This document shows positions 21,029 through 32,147 of a stretch of 51,003 nucleotides of DNA, piece by piece. Origin of the DNA: Mucidula mucida (Eukaryota > Basidiomycota > Agaricomycetes > Agaricales > Physalacriaceae); NCBI GenBank assembly GCA_015501055.1, contig JADNYV010000248.1, forward strand, positions 1 through 51,003, read 5' to 3'. Within the stretch, counting starts at the first letter, position 1, and every line of letters begins with the position of its first letter. The notes beneath the pieces were generated by a model. That model ran no database searches and was not told where the DNA came from. It saw only the letters and a list, made by a program, of their open reading frames with translations. The translations under genes were made by a program, and so were the position numbers.

Positions 21029-23273
21029 ATGTCCACCTCTCAGGATGGCTACCAGCACCCTCGAGCTTCCTTCGTCAACGGGGAGTCCAACTATTCGCAG
21101 ACATCTTCGCCAACCAACTCTACTGCAATCCTTCCTAAAGCAGAGCACGACGGTCAACACGCTACTCGCTCTGCGCCAAAGAAACGCGGCCTCGCTTTCT
21201 GGCTTGCATGTCTCGCAGCGCTCGTCGTCATAATCCTCGCAATAATCCTTCCTATCTACTTCACAGTCATCAAGAAAAAGGACAATAACTCAAATTCGCC
21301 TGCTTCTACCGGCAACGGTACAGACAGTGGCGGTCATACCGGAAATGGGACAACTCCCTCTGCGACGGGTGCCATTACTGGCCGAGACGGGTCGCAGGTG
21401 ACATTGGAGGATGGGTCCACCTTCAGCTACAGCAACCAATTCGGCGGATTCTGGGTCTCAGACCCTTCCGATCCCTTTGCGAGTGGCGCTAAACCGAACA
21501 GCTGGACACCGGCGCTCAACGAGACATGGACGTATGGGAAAGATCATATTTTTGGGTATATCTTTTTCCGAATTCCATCTATGTCTGGAGCTGAATCATG
21601 TTCAAGCGTCAACCTCGGTGGCTGGCTGGTACTTGAGCCGTTTATCAGTCCAGCTCTTTTCCAGAAGTACCCCGGTACGGTTGATGAATGGACTTTGAGC
21701 GAAGCGATGGCTGCGGATCCAGATGGTGGCGGTCTTGATCAGCTGGAAGAACATTACAAGACGTTCATCGTATGTCTGTCTTTTTAAATCCGATGCCATA
21801 CTAATCATTCTCTCGTAGACCGAGAAGGACTTTGCTGAGATTGCTGGGGCTGGTTTGAATTGGGTTCGTCTCCCCATAGCCTTCTGGGCCATCGACAAGT
21901 GGGACGGAGAACCGTTCCTGGACAAAGTCAGCTGGAAGTACGTCTGATCCATTTGTCTCAGCGGCGCGTATTGATCCATCATTTCAAGGTATGCACTCAA
22001 AGCATTTGAGTGGGCACGAAAGTATGGTCTTCGCGTCAATCTCGACCTTCACTCTATTCCAGGATCGCAAAGTGGTAAGTTTGATTCGCACCTTCGGATG
22101 CTTTCATGCTGATGCCTACTCGCCAGGCTATAACCACTCTGGAAAGATGGGTCCTATCAACTTCCTGCACGGACCTATGGGCATCGCCAACGCTCAACGC
22201 GCTCTCAACTACATGCGGGTCCTCACCGAATTCATATCACAACCCGAATACCAGCCCATCGTCCCAATGTTCGGCATCATGAATGAGGCTGTAATTCGCG
22301 TGATTGGTCGTGATGCACTCACCTCGTTCTACCGCGAGGCTCATGACATGATTCGCGGCATCACCGGTGTTGGAGAGGGCAATGGATTCTACATCTCAAT
22401 ACACGACGGTGGTGAGATGGATATGACACTATGGGACGGATTCCTTGCTGGCAGCGATCGCATCGTCATGGATAGACATCCATACACCTCTTTCGGCGGC
22501 GCGACTTTCGAGGATCCTATCGCCACGGGAACGGGCGACGATGCAGGTGGTGTTTGGGTCGCCACAGCATGTGGATGGGCTGAGAACAGGTCAGACTTTC
22601 TGGCACAGTCGGATTCACCTATGCTGGCGAATGGACTAACGGCTACAACGACTGTGGACTTTTCCTCACTGGTGTCGGTGGTACCCACAATTACTACGGT
22701 GACTGCGATTTCTGGGAGGACGCTTCTACTTGGGACGATGCGACCATAGCTGGTGTAGCAGCTCAAAGTGCTGCGTATATGGACGCTTTGAAGGACTACT
22801 TCTTCTGGACGTGGAGGATTGGCAATTCCACCGCCGGACACGTCCAGTCTCCCCTATGGTCGTACCAGCTCGGGTTGGAGGGTGGGTGGATTCTTAAAGA
22901 CCCTCGTGAAGCCGCTGGCAAGTGCGGTGATATTCCCGTGTTCGATGGCAATTACGAGCCGTGGATGACTGGAGGTGTTGGTGCTGGTACTATCACCGCG
23001 CGGCTGCTGGGACACCTTTCCCGCCGGCGGAGATTGTTGGTGTTGATGTTCCCGCCGACCAGCTTCCTCAGTACACATCTACGGGAATGTCGTCACCTTG
23101 CTGGCCCGACAGCATCGGCTGGCGCAACCAGAGTTAGCGGATGGTATGACGCGCAGGATACTGGCCTTGCACCTACAACGATATCTGGTTGTGATTACCC
23201 CAATCCTTGGGATGCTCTCGATGCTGCGATACCAGTCGGATGTGGAGGTGGTGCACCTGCAGCGGCGGCTTGA
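21029..23273 (+). pseudogene. membrane-anchored GH5 exo-beta-1,3-glucanase (glucan 1,3-beta-glucosidase D type), frame-broken
   Basis: Exons 21029-21555, 21607-21769, 21819-21937, 21989-22074 and 22127-23273 have GT-AG introns of about 50 bases. The protein is type II: a Ser-rich cytoplasmic tail, one membrane helix at residues about 55-78 ending in KKK, a Gly/Asn/Thr linker, then the GH5 barrel. Landmarks are VNLGGWLVLEPFISP, LNWVRLPIAFW, LRVNLDLHSIPGSQSG, the acid/base Glu in FGIMNEA, and the nucleophile Glu in TYAGEWTNGYNDCG. The enzyme family trims beta-1,3-glucan in the cell wall. The frame breaks near 22603, between the two catalytic glutamates. The segment about 22995-23090 also reads best in a shifted frame, which implies two compensating indels. 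The end (YDAQDTGLAP, then DYPNPWDALDAA) is family-typical. The gene is dead or misassembled. Confidence 0.85.
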
Positions 23274-23769
23274 AGCGACCATTGTTTCTGGCGCTATTAT
23301 ACTCATCGCGAAAGATGAGTTCGGGTTAAGTATCTGTAGCATGGACCTTGTATCTTTAATTCGTTGAAATTTTTCGGACTCTTTAGCATTTGTAACATCT
23401 GTCCCTACATGATACTAGAATATCTACATACCTTTGTCGTGTTGCTTTCATCATTTTCAATCTCATTATTATCATCGGGCCAATCATTTCATGCGTTCTA
23501 TTAGCAATTTCTCGGCTAAGTGTTGAAGCTCGTTCAGTCTATCACATGTTTTCAATTACTATCGTTCAACGTTCAGCGCTCAACGTCGAAGCTGCCCGTA
23601 AGTTTACCTTGCGCAGCCGCATATCATCCGTCTATCCGCCTAGCTGCAGCCGAACGTGCAGTGCGATTGATTTGGCCGCGATATCGATACCAATGTAACT
23701 TCTTCATATAGGACGCTCATGTATGAATCCTGGTACTCATAGCGATATCCTACACGCTTTTCTTATACC
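23274..23769. other. intergenic between convergent genes
   Basis: About 500 bases, AT-rich, with no coding signal. It must hold the 3' ends of the GH5 locus and the glutathione S-transferase. No clear polyadenylation signal was assigned. Confidence 0.5.
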
Positions 23770-24693
23770 TCAAGGAAGGCCCCTTCCACTTCGGATGGCC
23801 TTTGCAACCTCGCTCTGGGCTTCATTGCGCAAGTACCTCCCATAAATCTCGGTATAGTGTTCCTTGGCCTGTCAACGATTTCGAATCAGCATACAAACCG
23901 CCAGCGAAACGACATCCTTACACTCGTGGTCTTCACAATACTGTCCCTCTTCTCCACCATGCCAGCGTACGCAGCCCATTCCTTGCTCACGTCCTCCCGT
24001 TTGTAACCGCGAAACTCGGCGATGGTGTGGTCGCGGATGATCCAGGATGCGATCGCCGCATCCACCATGGAGAACTCGTCTCCGAAGAAGTACGGTCCCT
24101 TAACCTGGCTGGAGAACGCCCGCAGCGCCGCGTAGAACTCGTCTCTCGCCGCATCTTGTTTGTCCGGCTCTTGGAATTGGACAAGCCGCATGAACGATGA
24201 GACGCACGACTTGGCGATGTGGTCGATCCAGATACGCGCATACGCTCGTTCCGAGGGATCGTTGGGAAGCATTTTGTGGGTGTTGGATGGGAAGGCGTCC
24301 TCTAGAAACTCGCAGAGAATCAGAGATTCGTACAGAGCACGGCCTTTGTATTCCACAGCCGGAACGAGGCCCTTTGGATTGATATCTAACTCGCATGAGC
24401 GTTGAGCTAGTGACCTTCATACTGCCTGCTCACCGAGAAAATGTTTCTCTTTCTTGTATGGGTTGACTTCTTTATATTGGTAAGGGAGCCCTTTCTCCTC
24501 AAGACAGATCCACGTTCTTTGCACAAAGGGACAGAACTGGGAGGGTGACATGAGAATACCATAGAGCACGAGGAGAGTCCTGACGCACCCATCCGGCATA
24601 GAATACGAGCTCTTGTGGTTCTTGATGCTCCGCTACGGTCTGTGCCGCGCGCTCTGTGGCGCACGAATGGATCTGTTCATCAGGTATTGACAT
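23770..24693 (-). CDS. omega-like glutathione S-transferase
   Basis: Four exons (24693-24589, 24536-24434, 24385-23922, 23868-23770) sum to 771 nt, 256 residues plus stop. The N-terminal thioredoxin-like domain has Trp-Phe-Cys-Pro-Phe (FCPFVQRTW), where the catalytic Cys marks omega-like GSTs, which act as thiol transferases or dehydroascorbate-type reductases. It continues with the cis-Pro region (NPKGLVPAVEYKG) and the glutathione-binding Glu-Ser (LYESLILCEFLED). The C-terminal helical domain contains SERAYARIWIDHI and the N-cap-like FSMVDAAIASW. It is cytosolic, with no targeting signal. The intron between exons 1 and 2 falls just before the catalytic Cys. Length and motifs are complete, so the gene is likely functional. 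Confidence 0.9.
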
Positions 24694-25797
24694 AGTGCTC
24701 AAGTCGGCAACAGAGATCCGTAACTCCCATTCAATCCGCCCTTTATATACTTGTCAACTGGATGACTGAAAGAGTGACCTGGCTCCTCCGCATGCTCTGA
24801 CGTACTCTGCCGAATGACGGCAGCTATGAATGTTCCTCTCGTGACCGCGATGTGGGCATTTTCCGCTACCTAGCCTGGCGAGGCGCTCTAGTTGGCGTAC
24901 TGTCTCGTGACTCGCACGCACTATAGAGCCTGGTTTCATCGGACGGCAATATCGCCATCCCCGTCATCATTTTTTCAAGCTCCGCCTGGTGCCGGTTGCT
25001 AGCCGTACTTCAAATTCCACTTAATCATCCATACACCGTAACACGCGTTGATTGCGCGTATATATGGGATGCATGGACCCGGTTTCTCTGAAAGAGCTTC
25101 AGGCCAACAGGCTGCGAACCAGATCTCCTGTCCTGCATTCATCCATCCTTCCTTCCGGTGCTACTCTCCTCCCCATGTAATGCCCTGAACAAACAAAGTA
25201 CACCGCTAAGAAGTACCAGACTACAGATGTTTGGCATTGCCGCCATGGCTAACGATAACGGATGTTGGTGCACTGAGTGACGCGTCGAACCGAGCACGTG
25301 CGACGGCTTACAGCGGCAAACACGTCGGACCTGAATAGAACCTGAACTGAGATGCCCATAAGACCCCCGCCTATGAACCAGTCTATCCGCTACCCGGAAT
25401 CACACTCTGTTCTTCTCGCCCCACCGCGACTTGTATGCGTGCCTTTTCCTCACGGCCGCCATCAAGCAACAGCAGTGAAGGACATACTGAACGTTTGGAA
25501 TACATGAACCAAAACGTGGGCCCTGGGGACATTGAATCGTCCTCACATCGAGATACCCGTAACCCCGTTTGATGAAAGGATTCTCAGCGACGCGAGTCGG
25601 AGTCGAGTGGTTGAAGACGAAAGTCTCCGAAACCCTGGCTCGTGTTGAGGTAAGCACATCGGTTAATGAACAGAAAGTACGTAGTGTGGAATTGAATGGT
25701 CTATCAACTGAATCGATTTGAACTACTAAACTATAAAACAATTATACAAAGTGTAAGGTAAGACAGGCTTGTCAAATGCATGCTCATGTCTGTCTCT
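24694..25797. other. intergenic, 1.1 kb, no gene seen
   Basis: This stretch contains short frames only. A tatatatggg motif near 25060 could be a TATA-like element but has no gene in the right place downstream. The promoter of the glutathione S-transferase should lie at its left end. Confidence 0.5.
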
Positions 25798-26301
25798 CTA
25801 CTGTTGCTGTTGTTGCTGAGCAACACAAGCGGGGCACAACGCATTGATGTGCGGATCTACTCTTGTTGAGACAGATACTAGGATGAAAAGGATGTGACGC
25901 ACTATACTGTTGAGGGAACGTCTTGCTAAAGTAAGGAAGACATTTCAGTTTATAGCTCGGGTACCAATGTCAACGACCTACTTTTGGCGGCAAGTCCTAA
26001 GGCAGTTGGGAGGCCTGCACGTCGCAGAGTGGAAGGGACTCCAGCGACACTTGGAGTTCTCGCAGTAGATCTAAATATCAGAGGTGTCAGGGCTGGAAGT
26101 ATGCGAGCATGCAGTGTTATACCATTTCATCTGGCTAGTGGTGAAAATGGTGTCAGTATCAGAACGAGAGATAGAAGAAGACCACATACCAAGGTGACGC
26201 CGTGGCCACATTGGGTGTACACGTTGCGAACTCTTGCAAGAATATGAGGGCCGTTAGTTTTGAGGACAACGGGACAACACTTACTGGCGAAGGCAGCACA
26301 T
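25798..26301 (-). CDS. small Cys-rich protein, 70 residues, four short exons
   Basis: Exons 26301-26285 (17 nt), 26232-26190 (43 nt), 26070-25982 (89 nt) and 25861-25798 (64 nt) join in frame to 71 codons including stop. Every intron has GT-AG ends, and the first has a CTAAC branch site. The product reads MCCLRQVRNVYTQCGH at the start, then YCENSKCRWSPFH, CRPPNCLRTC, and ends INALCPACVA followed by six Gln. The spaced pattern C-G-H, C-x4-C, H, C-x4-C, C, C-x2-C looks like a small zinc-binding fold. I recall similar tiny proteins as common but uncharacterised in agaricomycetes. It has no signal peptide, so it is probably nuclear or cytosolic. The first exon is the least certain part. Confidence 0.65.
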
Positions 26302-26402
26302 TTCGGATTGTGTTGAGAAAGAGATGAAGTAATAAGGTTTGTGAAGGAGTAGAGAATGAGAGCGCTGACGAGGTGATGAAATAAAAAGCCAGTCACCTAG
26401 AG

Positions 26403-26410
26403 GTTTTATA
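26403..26410 (-). promoter_or_regulatory. TATA box for the small Cys-rich gene
   Basis: TATAAAAC on the minus strand lies 102 bases before the proposed start codon at 26301. A transcription start about 30 bases downstream would give a leader of roughly 70 bases, normal for a short fungal gene. Confidence 0.45.
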
Positions 26411-27214
26411 GTACGACGACCAGTGTAGCGCCCCATTCCACCAAGTCGGACCCTTGCATGACACTCCCGCCGTTGCGAGTACGCCTCACATTCAGTCATA
26501 TTGTAAGAGAACTGTTGCATACCTACTAGTCATGAGCCAGCCGAAGCGAGATAATGCCTCTTCACGCCGGAAAAGGGTAGAAACAATGGCTCCGAAAAGT
26601 TGACCATTGGAGGGCTATGAGCATACGTGCTCCGAGGTATTGTCAATCTGACGCGGAAAGCAAGACTCAGCAGGACTGTATCGCTCGCTGAGTTAGACCT
26701 TTTGCTGTAAGTATCAGGGAACTGCAAGGCATAATCAAAGGAGTCACTGGTCCGTGCTCCGTGTTCGTCCAGAAAATACCGGACTCGAGCGCTGATGGCA
26801 TTCATCAATGCAGAGTATTGTACTGCCGCTAATGAGGACAAGACGACAGATTAACGAGGCAATGAGGAACGAGGACAAATCATGCTGGCGCTTGCCGACG
26901 TGTCAGTGTCACGGTAACCATCGCGATCACCTGCTTGAACACGCACTGTCTTCTTTTGTACGATCTTTGACCATGGCTTTGTCGAAGCTCGCTCTCAAAT
27001 CGAGGCCGTGGAACTACACTGGTCGCTTCCAGTTCGTGCTGTTCTTCACCTTCGCCGGCTGAAAATGACATCCCCGTTCGTCAATGAAACGCTGATTTTA
27101 CTGGAGCACTTTTTCTACTTCAGAAATGCCGCGGGGGCCAGGCGACATCTGTAGTCCGAGAACGCGTTCCAGCACGTACTTCCATAGTAGAGTTCTGTCA
27201 TGGCAGACGAGTTG
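26411..27214. other. intergenic, no gene supported
   Basis: A minus-strand frame at 26530-26841 lacks an upstream ATG that would use most of it and shows no domain. It could be a decayed exon. The remainder has no structure I can name. Confidence 0.4.
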
Positions 27215-27723
27215 CTAGCTCATTTCGCCGTTATGCATGTTTCTCATTTCTGTGCCTAGGAAACTGTAAGTCAGATGGCATCTGATTCACTGTCGGCACT
27301 CACTGATCCACAATGATACGCGGATTCGTGACCAGTGATGTTGTGTCAATGTTCCGTTGCCGTTCAGAAATACCGAGACCAAAAGCTTTTGATCCATCTA
27401 GCTGTGCGTACCGCCGATTTTCATGAATCATAGGATCTCTTACCGGTTTCATAAGCCGAGTTCGTATAGAAATTGCCTTCCAGTGACTGCGGGGGCCTTG
27501 AGGTCGGCGCTTCCGACTGCTGTTTAGACGAAACATATTCTCCGTTGGCCTTGTTATGGAATGTACTTCGCAAACACGTAGCTCTAGTCGGGCGAAACGA
27601 GATATGGGCACCGGGGGCGGTAACGCGATTGTCGCGCAGGTGTCTCTGAATAAATTCAGTTGGAGATTCCGCATGAGGCGGAGTGGCAGACGATGTCGCC
27701 GTAGACTGCATCAACGACGCCAT
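27215..27723 (-). CDS. hypothetical protein, three exons, about 140 residues
   Basis: The model uses ATG 27723 and exons 27723-27444, 27397-27304 and 27263-27215, summing to 423 nt (140 residues plus stop) with GT-AG introns of 46 and 40 bases. The frame stays open upstream to about 27963 without an ATG, so the true start may lie in an upstream exon. The N-terminus is Ser/Thr/Pro-rich and disordered (MASLMQSTATSSATPPHAE). The C-terminal half is more ordered (GSKAFGLGISERQRN, then NPRIIVDHFLGTEMRN). I do not recognise a family, and there is no signal peptide or membrane helix. Confidence 0.4.
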
Positions 27724-29568
27724 AATTCGTGGTGATGTTTCGTTTCGACAAAGTTGGTGAATGCGCTGGTCGATGTGAGTGGCAGAGATCGTATTCGGAG
27801 ATGAGAGCCAAATGGGTCGACAATGGCTTGACAATAGAGAGCTTTGTGTCGCGTGGGCGTCCACCGCTGAGTTACCTGGTTTGGAATGTCCAAAGTCATG
27901 ACCCTGCGCCCTTAGACCAGTCGTGGACTCGGGGCATTTAGGTCGTAGGTATTTATCATTCAAAGGAGGTTCGATTGCTCTTCCCGAGAACGGTCGGTTA
28001 CCAGTAAGGAGTGTGGCGGCGCATAAAGCAGATCGGAGATTTACAGAAGAATCAAACTAGAGAAACACCATTGAGTATTTGTCGTAGTGTAAGGGACAGA
28101 AAATGAGTGTCTTACTTCGATAATTCGCACTCTCCGATAACTAGGGTAAATTGTGGCGCTACTTCATACCGAATGCCGAACGCTGAGTCACGTTCGAGCT
28201 ATAGAAAGACATGCCACGCCGAGCTATAGAAGCAATCATAGCCTTCGTAATTAATTCTGCGTTCCAAGGACTGTAGTTAGAACGTCGGGCAGACGCACCC
28301 ATTTTTGCGACCGATTCGTGTACAGAGTCGCCACCGATCACAGATAAGAGTCCGCTACTAACATACTTTCAACGCAAGAATGAGAGCGTCGAGTCAGGTT
28401 TCCGCCATTCTTGAATCACGAACGCGGAGACAAAAAGTCTCCCTGAGCTAAAGGAACTATTAGCGAACTCGAGCGACTGTTTGAAGCGTGACAAACGAGG
28501 ACGTACATGGAAGGCTTCTGCAATCTGACAGGCGGCGGGGAGCGGGAGAGCAATCCTGGCGAGTAATAACCTTTAGAACTTGATCTGAGTTAGCGGCGCG
28601 CGCCCAGTCTGAAGCCTATCATCAGCTCCAGAGAAGGTTCCACGATTAACTTCATAAGACAAAGAAATTCAGGACGCGACGACGCGCTGGAGCATAGGAA
28701 TTCTCCAAAACACGTCCAGACAACGGTCAGAGCTAATAGGGCATGCACTTTTGCCATTCTGACGCGCACCGTGAAGTGGACGATTTTACAGGCGTCGCGA
28801 GAGACCCCCCAGGAATGGCGGTACTCACTTTGACAAAGGGTATCAAGGCAAGTCAAAGAAGGAAGTCAGGCGTCGGATGGCTTGGTGGTCCGGATGGAAC
28901 CGTGATCGGGCCCAGATCCGACTTGAACTGCAACCAACATGTGAGCTCCCTCAAACGCCTTATACTTATCGATAGGCCCATGACGACGAGACTGGAAGAC
29001 GGAGAATACGTAAATGATGAGAACGCGTCGCCTGGATAGGCTGCGGATACAGTAATGGTGCGGACGACTCAGTTTATTCAGTGCACCTTGCCAACCCCCT
29101 CCTTTAGGCCCTTTCCTTCCTTCTGCAAGGCTGAAATATGATATCACACCTCGAGCATGCCGATGGCATTGTCCTTATATGTGGGTCCTGGATTGGTCTT
29201 CATACGCATCTTGGATTCCCTCGCGGCCTGGTGCGCTTCGTGTGCGTCAATGCCGGAAAGTCCTGGATCATGGTTCTTGGCCGTCCACCGAATATCACGA
29301 CCTCATCGCCGGTGTAACGCTCGATGGTAAACCAGTGCCGTACTGTCGCCAACAGTCTTGGCGGTTTGGGAGACGTCCCAATGATATGGCGGATAGACCT
29401 TTGTTGGCCCAAAACGGAACAAGACATACCATACCACGCGACGACAAATGAGGTGAAGCACGTTCCCATTGCACTGCTTTCGTACGCATGCTCATACCAA
29501 TCCAGGAACAGCCGCGGAAAGAATAAGGAACTCGGTAAACATTTGATTCCTGTGCTCCCTGCTTCGAA
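27724..29568. other. region with exon-like fragments, no confident gene
   Basis: Exon-like pieces occur on the minus strand. One at 28160-28340 contains PWNAELITKAMIASIARRG and is flanked by plausible splice sites. Another at 28590-28772 begins with a hydrophobic stretch (MAKVHALLALTVVWTCF). A further frame lies at 29200-29469. The first might be an upstream exon of the hypothetical gene ending at 27215, but I found two incompatible frames through 28100-28200. None shows a known domain. The last 100 bases should contain the promoter of the DUF6535 gene. Confidence 0.35.
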
Positions 29569-30390
29569 ATGTCATCTCGTACACTACAGCTCTCTGTTGT
29601 GGGATCTATGGATTCCTCTGGTTGTTCTGACCCGCCATCCGACACCCGCTCTGCCTCTAATACGACTGTCAAGTCGGATACTACTGTAAAGGAAGGAGAA
29701 TCGTTCGCGACTATACCGTCATATACCGCGCCCATGTGTAGGAAGTCTAAACGCAGACTGGGTTCAAAGGGTACGCGTCCTCGACTTGACAAAGGTTTGT
29801 GACTGGCATTGATATGGGACGAGCCTACTAATATGCGCCACCTATGGTTTAGGTATTGACCCATACGACTACGAGCAGAAGTTTCCGGAAGACGAAAAGT
29901 TCAAGGAGATGGGACCCATGGCGAAGGTATGGAAGACACTCCTCGAGGAGTACAGCAAGTTTGACAGCGACATGGTCGAGGACTGGCGGGATGTGCTGCT
30001 CGTTTTCGTAAGTAATCCGAGTTGTTATGTCATTCAACACTCACCGACTTCTCCCTTCAGGCTGTATGTTTCTCTGCTGTCGTCTCCCTTCGTCGCTCAA
30101 AGCTCCAAACTCACCAAGTCGACTTCTCCGAAGTGACACCGAATAGTCGCACGCCTCATGCTGAGCCGCATAATGATACAGTCCAGAAGTCATTCAGTAT
30201 AGTGGAAAAGAGACTGGTGCACCAGACTGACGACAAGCTGGATGCTCGCGCGCTTTGTGGGCTCCACAACATATCGTCGAACACGTCTGTCCAGAGCATC
30301 GTTGTGCAGGCGCTAAGCATTCTTCCGCTTCAGAGTCTTGACAGCGGGAACTTACGCCTTAAAGACACGCTCTCAATATTCTGCGCATGA
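29569..30390 (+). pseudogene. DUF6535 protein gene, internally shortened
   Basis: Exons 29569-29794, 29853-30007 and 30061-30390 are in frame. The disordered Ser/Thr-rich N-terminus is followed by the DUF6535 signature: YDYEQKFPEDEKFKEMG, MAKVWKTLLEEYSKFD and MVEDWRDVLLVF. In the family this leads into a hydrophobic F-A-G-L-F-S-A-V-V helix. Here it is reduced to VCFSAVV and the next helix is only readable in a neighbouring frame (PFVAQSSKLT) before the original frame resumes. The membrane domain that should follow is missing, and the sequence jumps to a C-terminal-type segment (ALCGLHNISSNTSVQSIVVQ). Further family-like remnants occur out of frame at about 30440-30580. The gene looks like a decayed, deleted copy. 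The family function is unknown. Confidence 0.65.
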
Positions 30391-30599
30391 CGGCAACTCC
30401 TTTCAATGTTATACTTGCTGATCTCATGAATATGAGTAGCGACAAGGCTTCTTATACGTGCGAAGCTCACTTTGTCCAAGGTTTGGCGATGCAGAGAGTT
30501 AAATCGCCACAATTGGTTGGTCGTTGCCCTTCCAGTGCTCGGTGTTCTCGGCGGCCGGAGTAGGTGCTCAACGTACTTTGAAGCTGCCTACTGACGCCA

Positions 30600-30946
30600 G
30601 TGCCACAGTCAGCCATGTCTTTTACATGCTGACCATTCGTAATAGAATCACCGACTTTGAGGGTGTCATCCAGGGATTTCTTGACTCTCAAGAATACAGA
30701 GCTGAGGATAAGCGGAGCGCTTATGAACACTTGTACCGCCCCCATGTTCGCTCCACTTATCAACGTGTGTACCGCCCCCATGTTTGTGTGTGGGCCAAAC
30801 ATGGGGGTGGTACAAGCGTTCATAAGTGCTCCGCTTATCCTCAGCTCTGTATTCTTGAGAGTCAAGAAATCCCTGGATGACGCCCTCAAAGTTGGTGATT
30901 CTATTACGAATGGTCAGCATGTAAAAGACATGGCTGACTGTGGCAC
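30600..30946. repeat. foldback inverted repeat with 149-bp arms
   Basis: Bases 30600-30748 are the inverted complement of 30798-30946, with a 49-base spacer that itself contains a second copy of the inner arm end (gtaccgcccccatgttt at 30769-30785). By eye the arms differ at five positions only. Each arm encodes the same open peptide segment outward to inward (FYMLTIRNRIT, then GVIQGFLDSQEYRAEDKRS), so overlapping mirror-image frames exist on both strands. I do not recognise that peptide. The structure would form a strong hairpin RNA if transcribed. Confidence 0.9.
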
Positions 30947-30969
30947 CCGCGTCGGGCACATAGAAAGTA

Positions 30970-32147
30970 GCGGGACCCCTTGCGGGAATGTGCACTAGCG
31001 CATACCGCGATCGTGCAAGCTGCGCTAGGGTTACACTAGGGTTGCACTAGGACCGGAGTAAACAGTGGGATTTCAGTGGGATTGCTCAAGGTCAAGGATA
31101 GTTGGAGAAATTTCTATGGATTTTTTGTAGTTATGCGTAATGTCAATGGATTATAACTGTTACCGTCTGGTCCCCGCCTCTCTCGAAGGCATCTAACAGG
31201 CTACAACGACATGTCTCCAGTCTCTACCCCTAAGTTTCCCAATTGGGATGCTGCCGCCTTCACGCTGTTCATGAGCTGAGGTACTAAAAAGATGATTTCT
31301 AGCAGGAGAAGTTCCTACCCACTCGTATTCTGGTACATTCACGGTGTTCAGTACCCTGTGAGGTCCCAGGTTCAGTGCTAAGTACATCCTGGATTGTTTG
31401 TATTCATCCAAGGAATCAACACTGGCAGATCCCACAGTCCGCGACCCATCAACACGCTCTTCACTCATTCTTGATGGGCATTAGTGTTGCCGTTGTCATT
31501 TATGAGCTCGCGCAGGGCTGCGCTCAACGGGCTAGCACTATCCCGCTAGCACATTGTGCTTGTGCGCTTGTGCGCGAGGCATGCACAAACACTCCCGCGA
31601 GCTGCGCTAACACCCTTCCCGCTAATGTGCAAGCATGACACCGGCATACATTCTGTATCTTAAGTTGTCAAACAAGACTGGATGGCAAACTCGCGGCGTA
31701 GTGAAGATCTACGGTTCAGGGCATGGAGCCTTGTCAATTCAACCTTGATCCGGGAATTATTGAAAATACTTACTATTGTGGGCCATGCCGTAGAACTGTG
31801 CCAATGCTGTCTCACCCATCCATTAGGCTGCTATAACTCAAGTAACTGAAGTGAATAATACCTCTTCAATCGTGCTAACTGTTAACTCTGAAAGGACTGG
31901 ATCGATAGGCCTAGGGTACTAAACGGGTTCATCAGGAAAGTCATGCCAAATATACATCAAGTACGTTGCTTTCCATATGGTCTTATATATACAGAACACT
32001 CTTTAACGCGATCTAGCAGGGAGAGGGAGGACGAGAGTCTGGAATTGCACGAGGGTTACGCTAGGCTAGAGTGTGATGGCGTGACTGCGCTAGCGCAATG
32101 CGCGAGTGCGCGAGCCGCGACATGTGCTAGTGCGCGAGGGTTCCCAC
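30970..32147. mobile_element. candidate non-autonomous DNA transposon with imperfect terminal inverted repeats
   Basis: The left end (gcgggacccc at 30970, then gcactagcgcat at 30990) is matched in inverted orientation by the right end (gtgggaaccc reading back from 32147, then gcactagcacat), with about 50 bases of imperfect pairing and a five-base indel. Both ends are bordered by TA, as expected of a TA target duplication. GC-rich words (gcgctag, gtgcgcgag) cluster at both ends and again at 31500-31636. No transposase frame is present in 1.18 kb. The alternative is chance similarity between GCGC-rich tracts. Confidence 0.4.

Noticed and set aside
26530..26841. 103-codon minus-strand frame
   Set aside because: It begins at a TTG; the usable part after the first ATG shows no domain or partner exon.
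27421..27963. 180-codon continuous minus-strand frame as one gene
   Set aside because: It starts at a non-ATG codon and reads through a good splice donor (gtaaga at 27438-27443). The spliced model from ATG 27723 fits better.
30657..30998. Overlapping plus and minus frames of about 110 codons
   Set aside because: They mirror each other because the region is a palindrome; not two genes.
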